A stretch of DNA of 32,888 nucleotides, taken from positions 1 through 32,888 of the forward strand of contig NZ_JAHQVB010000020.1 in NCBI RefSeq assembly GCF_019052655.1. Reading direction: 5' to 3'. The stretch is from Holdemanella porci (GTDB lineage Bacteria > Bacillota_I > Bacilli_A > Erysipelotrichales > Erysipelotrichaceae). Of the stretch, positions 17,634 through 25,436 are shown piece after piece; position 1 is the stretch's first letter, and each line of letters starts with the position of its first letter. Under the pieces are notes generated by a model. The model was not told where the DNA came from. It ran no database searches and worked only from the letters and a program-made list of their open reading frames with translations. The position numbers and the translations under genes were made by a program.

Positions 17634-19520
17634 TTACTCCGACAGTTCTACATGAATCACTTCCACCTCTTCTTCGGGTTTCGGTGTGTACTGCGGATTT
17701 AACTCTTTCTCTACTTTGTACCGGTTCTTCTCGTTTTCATCTGCAAGAAGCCGATAGTTTTTGTGTTTCGTGATATCATATTTATCCGAGAAAAATGGTC
17801 TGGCACCACGGATCTGCAGGATACATTTTCCTCCATCCATGACTGCAATCTCATCTTCCGTCATCAGCTGTTTGCCCGTTTTCTGGTAATTCAATCCAAA
17901 AGACTTCTGATTACTCCTCGTTTCCGAAGTGTTATACAGGTCAATGGTTTCCTTCCCCAGAAGCTCACTCATTTCCTTTAAGGTGGTTTTCTCTTTGCCA
18001 CCAAGAAAAAGTGTAGTATCACAGTTGCCCAGAATGGTATCTGCACTATCCTTATACATTGCCTTTAACTGACTCTGCGACTGCAAAATAATAGAAGCAG
18101 AGATTTCCCTGCTTCGAATGGTTGCAATCAGCTTGTCAAACTGAGGAATCTGTCCGATGTTGGCAAACTCATCAGCGATGACACGCACATGCACCGGAAG
18201 TCTTCCACCATATTCATCATCTGCCTTATCGCAAAGCAGATTAAAAAGCTGTGACTGTAACATGGCAATCACAAAGTTGAATGTGGTATCCGTATCGGAC
18301 ATGATCAGAAACAAGGCTGTTTTCCTGTCACCGATCTTATCCAGTTCCATTTCATCGTAAGACATGATCTCACGAAGTTCTGCGATATCAAATGGGGCAA
18401 GTCTGGCTCCACAGGATATCAAAATACTTTTCGCTGTCTTTCCAGCCGCCATTTTGTATTTTTTATACTGTCTGACCGCAAAGTGCTGCGGATCTCTTTC
18501 TTCCAGTTCCTGGAACATCATATCCACAGGATTCTGGTAAGTTTCATCCTCTTCACGCGTTTCGCTTTCATTCAAAAGATCCAGAAGGGTATTCAGATTC
18601 TTTTCCTCTTCATCCCCTTCATACCAGATAAAAGCAATCAGTGCTGTGTACAGCAATTTCTCTGCTTTCACCCAAAAATCTTCGGAAGCTTTTTCCCCTT
18701 CGCCTTTGGTATTCACAATGATTGTTGTCACCAGCTTCAGGATATCTTTTTCAGACCGTATATAAGCAAATGGATTGTAATGAAGCGATTTTGAAAAGTT
18801 AATGGTATTCAAAACCTTAATCACATATGGCTCATGAACCACTTTTCCGGATTTATCTTTCATGATATTTCCATTCTTATCTTTCTTAGGCGGTCCCTTT
18901 GCTAACATCTTCCCGCACTCCTCAATGAGAGTGCCCTTTGGATCTGTAATGACCATGGAACAGTTCATCTGCATGACCGACGGCTTTACAAAAAATCGTG
19001 TCTTTCCGGAACCACTGCCACCGATGACCACGATATTTTTATTTCTCGCATACTTCGGCTGCTTTGGTCTGCTCTCCATGGTCAGTGCTTCTGTTGCTGT
19101 CAATGGAATGTTCATCCATGGATCTTCTGACATATAAGGCTTGATATCCTCTGCATTTCCCCATCTGGCTGAACCATACTCGATTCCTTTCCGGAGTTTC
19201 TTTGCATCTGCCTGTTTCTGCCAGACCAACACTTTCAGAACGACTGCAACAACAATACCTGCTAGCAGATCTTTCCAGTTATTGCTTAACACAAAACCAG
19301 CAAAAATCCGGTCTGCGTGTTCCATTGCATATAATAGTTTGTTCCCCATATCTTCTCCCGGACTGTTCCGGTAAAGAAAAAATGCCCGGTCTGCATAGAA
19401 AGCAGCCAGAGCATAAGGAATATTTGTAAGAACCAGTTTCTTTTTATCCAGGGCGGACAGCCTGACCCTGATCTTATTCTTCCATTTTTGCATCAGATTT
19501 TTACCGATTTGCTTTTTCAT
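17634..19520 (-). CDS. VirD4/TraG-type coupling protein
   Basis: 628 aa. Two N-terminal membrane segments (about residues 30-50 and 82-100) are followed by the ATPase domain: Walker A GGSGSGKT at 167-174, then MVITDPKGTL, and VIADEFANIG as the Walker B region in the second half. It matches the type IV coupling protein that recruits the relaxosome and pumps DNA into the channel. The ATG overlaps the pcfB stop by four bases (ATGA), so translation is coupled. The C-terminus is acidic (PKPEEEVEVIHVELSE), which is ordinary for the family. Confidence 0.95.
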   Translation of the reverse strand: MKKQIGKNLMQKWKNKIRVRLSALDKKKLVLTNIPYALAAFYADRAFFLYRNSPGEDMGNKLLYAMEHADRIFAGFVLSNNWKDLLAGIVVAVVLKVLVWQKQADAKKLRKGIEYGSARWGNAEDIKPYMSEDPWMNIPLTATEALTMESRPKQPKYARNKNIVVIGGSGSGKTRFFVKPSVMQMNCSMVITDPKGTLIEECGKMLAKGPPKKDKNGNIMKDKSGKVVHEPYVIKVLNTINFSKSLHYNPFAYIRSEKDILKLVTTIIVNTKGEGEKASEDFWVKAEKLLYTALIAFIWYEGDEEEKNLNTLLDLLNESETREEDETYQNPVDMMFQELEERDPQHFAVRQYKKYKMAAGKTAKSILISCGARLAPFDIAELREIMSYDEMELDKIGDRKTALFLIMSDTDTTFNFVIAMLQSQLFNLLCDKADDEYGGRLPVHVRVIADEFANIGQIPQFDKLIATIRSREISASIILQSQSQLKAMYKDSADTILGNCDTTLFLGGKEKTTLKEMSELLGKETIDLYNTSETRSNQKSFGLNYQKTGKQLMTEDEIAVMDGGKCILQIRGARPFFSDKYDITKHKNYRLLADENEKNRYKVEKELNPQYTPKPEEEVEVIHVELSE

Positions 19521-20008
19521 CGGCTCTGCTCCTGATGCCGGTTCTTTACTTTGTCCTTCGATTTCTTTGGCATCATTGCCCGGTAAGCTGCAAGACGCTT
19601 ATGAATAGAAGGCTTATTCGCTTTTTGAATCTGTTTCTGGGAAAACTCACGGAAAGCAGCATTGAGGGCATCCTGATCACGTCCCTTGAAAAATACCAGA
19701 TAAACCGGCGGCTCTTTGCTCTTGTCTTTTTTCAGAGCATAATTGATCCCGTATTTTCTGGCATAGCGTTCAAAGGACTTGATATTCTTATTTGTGATCT
19801 CGATATTGACCATCCCGGCATTCTGTTTTGCCAGCTCTTTTACCGTGACCTTTCCCTGTTTCGGCTGATTTTTCTGTGCTTTCTTCTCTACTGATTTCTG
19901 CCTCTGATGACGCAGATACGCAACAAGAACCTTTTTCAACAGGTCTGCCGTAATCTTAGTAGCCCGAATACAGAACGTGACCGTTTTCTGAGTTACCTCT
20001 TCCTGCAT
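19517..20008 (-). CDS. pcfB: PcfB (DUF3801) transfer accessory protein
   Basis: 163 aa, basic, no membrane helix. It opens MQEEVTQKTVTFCIRATKIT, the usual PcfB start, has a Lys/Gln-rich middle, then a compact domain containing FERYARKYGINYALKKD and YLVFFKGRDQDALNAAFREF. The tail is basic. In the enterococcal pCF10 system PcfB cooperates with the relaxosome and coupling protein, which matches its place directly before virD4. AAGGAGGG lies just before the ATG. Confidence 0.88.
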   Translation of the reverse strand: MQEEVTQKTVTFCIRATKITADLLKKVLVAYLRHQRQKSVEKKAQKNQPKQGKVTVKELAKQNAGMVNIEITNKNIKSFERYARKYGINYALKKDKSKEPPVYLVFFKGRDQDALNAAFREFSQKQIQKANKPSIHKRLAAYRAMMPKKSKDKVKNRHQEQSR

Positions 20009-20090
20009 GACTTTTCCCTCCTTTCAGCGATTCAACTGCTGTCCAGATCTGTAATCATGGCAACCACCCCCTTTAATGAAAAAAGACAGA

Positions 20091-20888
20091 TTAACCGGTA
20101 ATCAGGTTCTGCACCTGTACGAGTTTTTCTGTCCCTTCTTCTTTTCTCTTATCTTCTCCACCACAATAGATGGGAACACACATTTCAAGTATTCTACTGT
20201 AAATACGCTGATGGGCAGTATCCAAGTCTGTGGATTTCATTTCATTCAGTCCCAGATTCGTTGTTACGATCAGCGGAAGCATTTTACAATAGCGGCTGTC
20301 TATCACATTATAGACCTGCTCCAAAGCAAACTCAGAATTTCGTTCTATTCCTAAATCATCAATAATCAGCAGCGGATAATCCACAAGATTTTGTATAATC
20401 TGGTTCTTATCTGCCTGATAGCTGGTCATTTCATTTAAAATCCTGGAAAAATTCGTCATCATGACACGTTCTCCCTGTTCCAAAAGTGCATTTGCAATAC
20501 AGCCTGCAAAGAAACTTTTCCCAGTTCCAACTGGTCCCATCAAAAGCAATCCTACATTTTTTCTCTTCATATCTGTCCAGTTTTCTACATACTGCCTGGC
20601 AATTAGTGTCTTCTGGTTGCTTCCATTGTCATTTTCAAATTTCCATTCCCAGAATCTTCTTTCCCGAAGTCCGACGGATTTTCTCTGATAAAGCAGCCGC
20701 TGTGCTTCTTCCCGCTGCATCTTCTCATCCAGTTCCTGTCTGGCTTTCACCTCGCATTCGCACAAACAGGATACTACATGCTCAAATCCCATCAGACTGA
20801 CTTTCATCTGTTTTCTTTTTCCACAGATGCCACAATGAAGACATCCCTCTTTGTCCAGATAATCTGCTGTTACTTTATTTTCCATCAC
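20091..20888 (-). CDS. DnaC-like helicase loader ATPase
   Basis: 265 aa. An N-terminal cysteine cluster (CLHCGICGK at 16-24 and CLCEC at 41-45) may bind zinc. The AAA+ domain has Walker A GPVGTGKS at 118-125, Walker B LLIIDDLGIE, and an arginine-finger region IYSRILEMC. It matches DnaC/DnaI-type proteins that load the replicative helicase at plasmid and phage origins. The start overlaps the RepA stop (ATGATGG, four bases), so it is made together with the initiator. It probably serves ICE replication, not transposition (IstB) since no transposase is nearby. Confidence 0.9.
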   Translation of the reverse strand: MMENKVTADYLDKEGCLHCGICGKRKQMKVSLMGFEHVVSCLCECEVKARQELDEKMQREEAQRLLYQRKSVGLRERRFWEWKFENDNGSNQKTLIARQYVENWTDMKRKNVGLLLMGPVGTGKSFFAGCIANALLEQGERVMMTNFSRILNEMTSYQADKNQIIQNLVDYPLLIIDDLGIERNSEFALEQVYNVIDSRYCKMLPLIVTTNLGLNEMKSTDLDTAHQRIYSRILEMCVPIYCGGEDKRKEEGTEKLVQVQNLITG

Positions 20889-21703
20889 AGGCTTTCTCCT
20901 TCCTGAAATTCATATTTATCCATTCCTGCCCTGGCTCCATCCCGTTCTGCCCAAAGACAGATTGTTGCAAAATGGTTCTGATATTCTTTTCCACTGGATT
21001 TCATATAAACAGAAAGATGATCAATTCGTTTCTGGTAATCCCATGGAAAAAGCATCATCAACTCCCGCAGTTCAGCTTCCGACAGAACAACATTTTTAAA
21101 TCTCCCATACAGACTGAATTTTTCTTCCAAAGCGGAAGTATTGCCCTTACTCTTATCAGTATGATTCTTTTCAGTCTTATTTATCTTAGTATTATTTCCA
21201 TCCAGATTCTTGCAGTCCGGACTTCTATTTTTTTGCGTTCCGGACTTCCAGTTTCTTGCAATCCGGATTTCCAATTCTTTGCAGTCTGGATTTCCAGTTT
21301 CTGGCGTTCCAGAAGCAACGTATCTTACTGGCTTTCCTCTGATCCGTTTCACAAAATTTTTCACATATATGACAGAAGGACGATTATTCCCCTGCCGATA
21401 CCGTTCGATCAATCCAATCCCATGCACACTGTCAAGCTCATAAAGAAGCTTTGTCACTGTCGTATGCGACATTCGCAACAGCTCCTGCAATTCTGCGATC
21501 GTGTAAATAATATAGACATAACCATCACCGTCAATCCAACCATTTTTCTTGGATAGGCTGATTCGATCAAGCAGAATTCCGTAAAGGAGCTTTGCGTCTG
21601 TGGACAGGCTTGCAAACTCTTTTTCTGTGAACAGAGCTTTTGGTATCCGAAAAAAAGAAAACTGGTCAGATTCTTCTGCTCTGAAATATTCAAAATCTGC
21701 CAT
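20885..21703 (-). CDS. RepA_N-type replication initiator with internal iterons
   Basis: 272 aa. Residues 15-120 form a RepA_N domain (FFRIPKALFTEKEFASLSTDAKLLYGILLDR; winged-helix part ending NRPSVIYVKNF). A low-complexity linker at about 131-167 (NPDCKELEI, NWKSGTQKN, SPDCKNLDG) is encoded by a 23-bp direct-repeat array. The C-terminal domain at about 195-272 contains LMMLFPWDYQKRIDHLSVYM. In RepA_N plasmids the origin lies inside the rep gene between the two domains, which is the layout seen here. It starts 9 bases after the second RepA_N-like gene and is coupled to the helicase loader. Confidence 0.88.
   Translation of the reverse strand: MADFEYFRAEESDQFSFFRIPKALFTEKEFASLSTDAKLLYGILLDRISLSKKNGWIDGDGYVYIIYTIAELQELLRMSHTTVTKLLYELDSVHGIGLIERYRQGNNRPSVIYVKNFVKRIRGKPVRYVASGTPETGNPDCKELEIRIARNWKSGTQKNRSPDCKNLDGNNTKINKTEKNHTDKSKGNTSALEEKFSLYGRFKNVVLSEAELRELMMLFPWDYQKRIDHLSVYMKSSGKEYQNHFATICLWAERDGARAGMDKYEFQEGESL
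21210..21313 (-). repeat. Five 23-bp direct repeats (iterons), candidate oriV
   Basis: Plus-strand cores: TTGCAGTCCGGA at 21210, TTGCGTTCCGGA at 21233, TTGCAATCCGGA at 21256, TTGCAGTCTGGA at 21279 and the weaker TGGCGTTCCAGA at 21302. Start-to-start spacing is exactly 23 bases each time. The three-base-odd period shifts the reading frame from unit to unit, so the similarity is held at DNA level. The repeats continue past the core (CTTCCAG or TTTCCAG follows). Position inside repA matches RepA_N plasmid origins. Confidence 0.88.
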
Positions 21704-21712
21704 AATATTTTC

Positions 21713-22591
21713 CTACTCTTCTACATCGAAATCACAATTTGCCGCACTACCTGTACCATGACATAATTCATCAAGCACATAATTGAATGCATTCATCGCC
21801 TCTTCCAAATAGATTTTCCTAGCCTCTTTATCACACGCATACATATCGGCAATAAATCCTTCATCATTTCCTATTGCGTGTACCAGAGTCTCCAAAACTT
21901 TCATAAATTTCTTTTTTGAACACTTTTTATTCTGCCTGTTCACATATTTCTGAATATCCAGTACTCTATCAGCATTTTCCTCATTCTCTTCAAGAATTCC
22001 AAACGCCAGATCCATGCCAAATTCATAGCCATCACAGGAAATCTGATCAACATCAAGCTGTCCCAGCTCATCTCGATAATTTCTTTCTTCCATTGAAGTC
22101 AGTGGTGTCCCATATTCATCCAGATATCCCATATCTGCAATTGTTTCCAGAATATCTCTGGATGCTTTCACCATTTTGTCCATAATGATTTCTCTTTCTT
22201 CCATCGGCATATTTGCCATAATGCTGTCTAATGTCATCATTGATTCTTCCTCCATCTCATTTTCATAAATATCGTTGATATAAAAGTGGTTTGCTTTTCC
22301 ATTGTTCGGAATGATACGCACCAGATTTCCAACCTCCACCAGTTCCTGTACTGCCTGATCTACCCCATATCTGGTTGTATTCAGGTCTTTCTTCATTTCA
22401 CTTTTTGGATAAATTACATACAAATCCCCCTTACCATCTACCCAACCATTCTGCACCGCAAATTTCAAACGATCCAGAAATAAGCTGTATAAAATCTTTG
22501 CTGTATTTGACAGATTTTTGTATTTTTCCATCTGGAACAGCACCTTCGGCACCTGCAGACAATCTACCGGCATATACTCCATCTTACTCAT
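21713..22591 (-). CDS. Second RepA_N-like protein
   Basis: 292 aa. Residues 8-112 are clearly related to the RepA_N domain of the next gene: VPKVLFQMEKYKNLSNTAKI against IPKALFTEKEFASLSTDAKL, and both contain a GW(V/I)DG(K/D)G motif. The remaining 180 residues are acidic and helical (MPMEEREIIMDKM, LGQLDVDQISCDGYEF) and do not resemble the other copy. No iterons are seen in it. It may be a copy-control or co-initiator protein, or a regulator built from a RepA_N head; I cannot decide. GGAGG lies just before the ATG, inside the end of the upstream gene. Confidence 0.8.
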   Translation of the reverse strand: MSKMEYMPVDCLQVPKVLFQMEKYKNLSNTAKILYSLFLDRLKFAVQNGWVDGKGDLYVIYPKSEMKKDLNTTRYGVDQAVQELVEVGNLVRIIPNNGKANHFYINDIYENEMEEESMMTLDSIMANMPMEEREIIMDKMVKASRDILETIADMGYLDEYGTPLTSMEERNYRDELGQLDVDQISCDGYEFGMDLAFGILEENEENADRVLDIQKYVNRQNKKCSKKKFMKVLETLVHAIGNDEGFIADMYACDKEARKIYLEEAMNAFNYVLDELCHGTGSAANCDFDVEE

Positions 22592-22976
22592 TGATTGTTT
22601 CCTCCTTCTGTTTGTACAGCACTTCGGCTGAATTAATATTGATTTCCAACATCCCTACAAATACCTGATAGTACAGAAGGCATATCTGTTCATCCTCTCT
22701 TGCCAGATACAATCCTTCCAGTTCATCGGACGGATGTTTCATTCCATATACTGCCTGACAAATATCATGGATTTTCTCACATTCCACACTTCTAAGATGC
22801 TGCTCCAAGGTGTGGTTAAATCTCTGCCAGTCCTCCAGTTTCTGATTTACTGACATCATGCACTGGAACAGTTCCGCTGCTTCACATGCTGCTGACAGCA
22901 CTACATTTTTGTTATTGATACTTCCATCGGCATTTTTCATATGCCCTACCATATACGCCTGATCTACTGAAACCAT
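22584..22976 (-). CDS. Unrecognised 130-aa protein between ssb and the RepA pair
   Basis: 130 aa, soluble, mostly helical. It opens MVSVDQAYMVGHMKN and contains NNKNVVLSAACEAAELFQ and YLAREDEQICLLYYQVFVGML. I do not recognise a family. It has a strong TAGGAGG ribosome site, overlaps the next start by eight bases, and holds that gene's ribosome site in its last codons. Its place among replication genes suggests a replication or control role, but nothing in the sequence shows one. Confidence 0.75.
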   Translation of the reverse strand: MVSVDQAYMVGHMKNADGSINNKNVVLSAACEAAELFQCMMSVNQKLEDWQRFNHTLEQHLRSVECEKIHDICQAVYGMKHPSDELEGLYLAREDEQICLLYYQVFVGMLEININSAEVLYKQKEETINE

Positions 22977-22989
22977 CTTTTATCCTCCT

Positions 22990-23388
22990 CTATCTAAACG
23001 GCATTTCCTCTTCCATGCCCTCTGGGATCTCTAAGAACCCTTCCGCATCTTCTGGAAACGGTGGTCTGTCAACCATTTTTGCACCAGCGAATTCAATCCG
23101 GTTTGCATACACTTCAGTGGTATAGATCTTTTTCCCAGTATCCTTATCTTCATAATTACCTGTGACAATCTCGCCTTCCACCATGACCTTCGTTCCCTGC
23201 ATCAGATAATCTCTGGCAAATTCTGCTTTCTTTGCAAAAGCCTTTACCGGAATAAAACTGACTTCATCGGAATAATTTCTTCTGACTGCCAGAACAAACT
23301 TGGCAATCTTATGAAGTCCTTTTTCATTCTCCACTTCGTTGTATCCGGGATTTCTTACCAATCGCCCGGAAATAACTGTTGTATTCAT
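22990..23388 (-). CDS. ssb: Single-stranded DNA-binding protein
   Basis: 132 aa with an OB fold: MNTTVISGRLVRNPGYNEVE, then FVLAVRRNYSDEVSFIPVKAF and GTKVMVEGEIVTGNY. The C-terminus is acidic and ends EEEMPFR, a variant of the usual DDDIPF tip that binds partner proteins, with one extra Arg. ICE-borne SSBs coat transferred single strands and support replication. It lies 13 bases after the cysteine-rich gene and 13 bases before the next. Confidence 0.92.
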   Translation of the reverse strand: MNTTVISGRLVRNPGYNEVENEKGLHKIAKFVLAVRRNYSDEVSFIPVKAFAKKAEFARDYLMQGTKVMVEGEIVTGNYEDKDTGKKIYTTEVYANRIEFAGAKMVDRPPFPEDAEGFLEIPEGMEEEMPFR

Positions 23389-23401
23389 TGGCTTAACCCT
23401 C

Positions 23402-23800
23402 CTATGCTTTCATTGATTTGTAACAGATACCGATACATGGTCCATATTTTCCATAGGCACATCCGTAACATTCATCTTTTTCCAACTCTTCCTGCTTCAT
23501 TTCATCGGCAAACATTTCTAACAGCGTTGTGTAAATCTTTTTCATTGCCAGGAACTTTTCTTCTGCTTTTTCCATCTTCTCTTTGTAAAATGGAATCAGT
23601 CCACGAAGAACTGGATGGAAACGTTCATTTTCATCATCCCAGGCACAGATTTTCATCATACAGCGTGGCTGTTTCTCATAATTGCCCAGATAATACGGGC
23701 AGAACGTACAGCCTCTTTCTTTGATAATATCAACCGGAATCACTGGCATCTGACTTTTGATTTCTTTTGTTACATGCTTGCTTTCAATTCGCTCTCTCAT
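23402..23800 (-). CDS. Cysteine-rich protein of unknown function
   Basis: 132 aa from ATG 23800 (MRERIESKH), with GGAGG eight bases upstream; the longer in-frame start would be a TTG overlapping that site. It has two cysteine clusters: CTFCPYYLGN with CMMKIC further on in the N-terminal half, and CYGCAYGKYGPCIGIC near the C-terminus, joined by a long charged helix. Nine cysteines in this spacing suggest zinc or iron-sulphur binding. I do not recognise the family. It is the first gene after a strong terminator, so it may head the operon for ssb and the replication genes. Confidence 0.75.
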   Translation of the reverse strand: MRERIESKHVTKEIKSQMPVIPVDIIKERGCTFCPYYLGNYEKQPRCMMKICAWDDENERFHPVLRGLIPFYKEKMEKAEEKFLAMKKIYTTLLEMFADEMKQEELEKDECYGCAYGKYGPCIGICYKSMKA

Positions 23801-23865
23801 AATGAAATCCTCCAAAATTTATATTTGCAAAAGGGGTTTACCCTGAATTGCCTGTTTTTAGGAAC

Positions 23866-23912
23866 AAAAAAAGAGGCAGACTTACGATTTTATTTTCGCA
23901 AGCCTGCCTCTT
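23866..23912 (-). terminator. Strong rho-independent terminator after the DUF6050 gene
   Basis: On the minus strand AAGAGGCAG pairs with CTGCCTCTT; the stem extends through a further seven pairs after one mismatch and is followed by a run of seven T. It closes the parA-parB operon and separates it from the replication operon. Confidence 0.9.
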
Positions 23913-23926
23913 ATCAAACTAATTTT

Positions 23927-24238
23927 CTACCTTTCAATGATATACCGTATAAAAACGTATATCGCTCTGATCACATACACTGGAATCATGATACTTCCGA
24001 TCAATGCTCCAATGATGACACTTAATGCAGCCATACCAAGTGTTGCTGTGGTATCCATTCCTCTTGGGATTAGAATCAGCCGCATTTTATGTATTCCAAA
24101 TGGAAGACCGGAAAGAAATATCCACCAGAACAAGTCTGTCTTTCCACTGACTTTCATAATTGTTTTTGTCATCCAAAACCAGAATACCATAAATGCCAGC
24201 GGCAGAATTGATTTTTTAATTACGTCTTCAATCGTCAT
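23927..24238 (-). CDS. DUF6050-like membrane protein
   Basis: 103 aa with three or four hydrophobic stretches (ILPLAFMVFWFWMTKTIM, WWIFLSGLPFGIHKM, LGMAALSVIIGALIGSIMI, VYVIRAIYVFIRYI). The signature PFGI-KM-L-LIPRG is as I recall for DUF6050 proteins of ICEs. It starts inside the last codons of the 55-aa gene (11-base overlap) and is the last gene before the terminator. Role unknown; a membrane role in transfer control or exclusion is only a guess. Confidence 0.7.
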   Translation of the reverse strand: MTIEDVIKKSILPLAFMVFWFWMTKTIMKVSGKTDLFWWIFLSGLPFGIHKMRLILIPRGMDTTATLGMAALSVIIGALIGSIMIPVYVIRAIYVFIRYIIER

Positions 24239-24395
24239 CTTTTTTCTCCTTCTGTCTGATTCCTTCTGCCACCTCCCGATTAAGGTTTGCCAATATTTCT
24301 CTAACCACAGGAGAATCCAATCGAAAGGTTTCCAGCTCTTTCACCGTAAGCCCCCTTCCGTTCGCATCATATCTTCGCACAATTTTTAAAGCCAT
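24228..24395 (-). CDS. Small protein, 55 aa
   Basis: Read by hand. MALKIVRRYDANGRG, then a charged helical part (TVKELETFRLDSPVVREIL) and a Lys/Asp-rich end. GGAAGGAAG lies seven bases before the ATG. It begins 4 bases after the 44-aa gene stops and overlaps DUF6050 by 11 bases, so it is embedded in a tight operon. I do not recognise it. Confidence 0.7.
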   Translation of the reverse strand: MALKIVRRYDANGRGLTVKELETFRLDSPVVREILANLNREVAEGIRQKEKKDDD

Positions 24396-24399
24396 ACTT

Positions 24400-24534
24400 T
24401 CACTTCCTTCCTGCTGATAATCCTAATGTTTTCAACAAATGTTTAAACTTCTCTCTTTTTATCTGTTTAACACGTATCTTTTCTATCTTTTTCAGATAGA
24501 CTTGTATTCTACTTGCCATATCTTCATTGCTCAT
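24400..24534 (-). CDS. Small basic protein, 44 aa
   Basis: Read by hand. MSNEDMASRIQVYLKKIEKI onward, ending SAGRK; very rich in Lys and Arg, one long amphipathic helix. The ATG overlaps the parB stop (ATGA), and AGAGGG lies upstream, so translation is coupled to parB. I do not recognise it; a small DNA-binding or regulatory partner is possible. Confidence 0.65.
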   Translation of the reverse strand: MSNEDMASRIQVYLKKIEKIRVKQIKREKFKHLLKTLGLSAGRK

Positions 24535-25436
24535 TCTTTACCCTCTCTTTCTGCCCACGATGCCAGAAGCATAAATATAATTTCTTCCATCTGAGTCTTT
24601 GTATATGTCTCTGGAAAATATTGTTTCAATTTCTTCGCCGGAATCTGCACCTGAACTTTTTCAATACTTTCATTAAAACAGATCTGGTCAATCTCTGAAT
24701 ACGTCAACATCCGCTCTTTTGAAATCTGCTTCAATTCCTTTGCCTGCTTCATGGACGGTACCATATTGTGATTACTCATATACTGAAGCAATATCTGTTG
24801 TTCTTCACTTCTCAAATATGAAACTTCAACAGCTGTATTAAAGGGAAGCTTCTTCTCGTCTGCCAGTTCTAAAAGCTCTGTGATTAACTCTGTCAGATGA
24901 ATATATCGAAGAATCTGTCTGGAACTATCTCCTGTATTCTGACTGACTTCTTCCGCCGCCAACTTCTTGCCAACTTGGCAAGAAGTTAAATCAGACCGTT
25001 TCCCCTGACGCTTTAACGCCTCATATTTCATTTTATAAGCAAATGCCTTTTCGCTGATCAGCAGCTCTTCTCGTTGAATGTTGGAATCTACCATGATCAC
25101 CGTCGCTTCATCATCTGTAAGATCTTTGATGATAACAGGCATTTTCTCTAATCCTGCAAGTTCACATGCTCGTTTTCGCCGATGACCAGCTACAAGCTCA
25201 TAACCACCGGACTCTCTCAACCGCATAATACCAGGAACCAACACGCCATACTGTGTAATGCTATCTGATAATTCTTCCATTTTCTTATCATCTTTTACTT
25301 GAAATGGGTGATTCGGAAATGGATGAAGGCTTCCTATTGCTATCTCACTAATTCCATTGGTCATCTCTTCATTTGTTCCAAACAACGCATCAAGTGGCTG
25401 TAAGGAAATGGTAGTTGCTCTTTTTTTAGATGGCAT
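24531..25436 (-). CDS. parB: ParB/Spo0J-type partition protein
   Basis: 301 aa. The N-terminal nuclease-like ParB domain has IGSLHPFPNHPFQVKDD, the CTP-site motif GHRRKRA and DSNIQREELL. A helix-turn-helix region follows (SCQVGKKLAAEEVSQNTGDSSRQILRYIHL), then a C-terminal dimerisation part. It overlaps parA by 11 bases and has GGAGG upstream. ParB binds parS sites and works with ParA to segregate the replicated or circular ICE. Candidate parS DNA is described at 26246-26298. Confidence 0.93.
   Translation of the reverse strand: MPSKKRATTISLQPLDALFGTNEEMTNGISEIAIGSLHPFPNHPFQVKDDKKMEELSDSITQYGVLVPGIMRLRESGGYELVAGHRRKRACELAGLEKMPVIIKDLTDDEATVIMVDSNIQREELLISEKAFAYKMKYEALKRQGKRSDLTSCQVGKKLAAEEVSQNTGDSSRQILRYIHLTELITELLELADEKKLPFNTAVEVSYLRSEEQQILLQYMSNHNMVPSMKQAKELKQISKERMLTYSEIDQICFNESIEKVQVQIPAKKLKQYFPETYTKTQMEEIIFMLLASWAEREGKE

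Noticed and set aside
17572..17637. 21-codon minus-strand frame MRKGITDIRCAGFLVGVFSF between virD4 and Maff2, with a DUF3789-like FLVGVF string
   Set aside because: The hydrophobic codons coincide with the terminator stem and T-run, and no good ribosome site stands before the ATG.
20032..20058. 8-codon frame MITDLDSS upstream of pcfB with a good AAAGGGGG site
   Set aside because: Too short to call a gene; it may be a leader peptide but nothing else supports this.
21201..21324. CRISPR-like array
   Set aside because: Units are directly adjacent with no unique spacers and lie in a coding gene; these are iterons.
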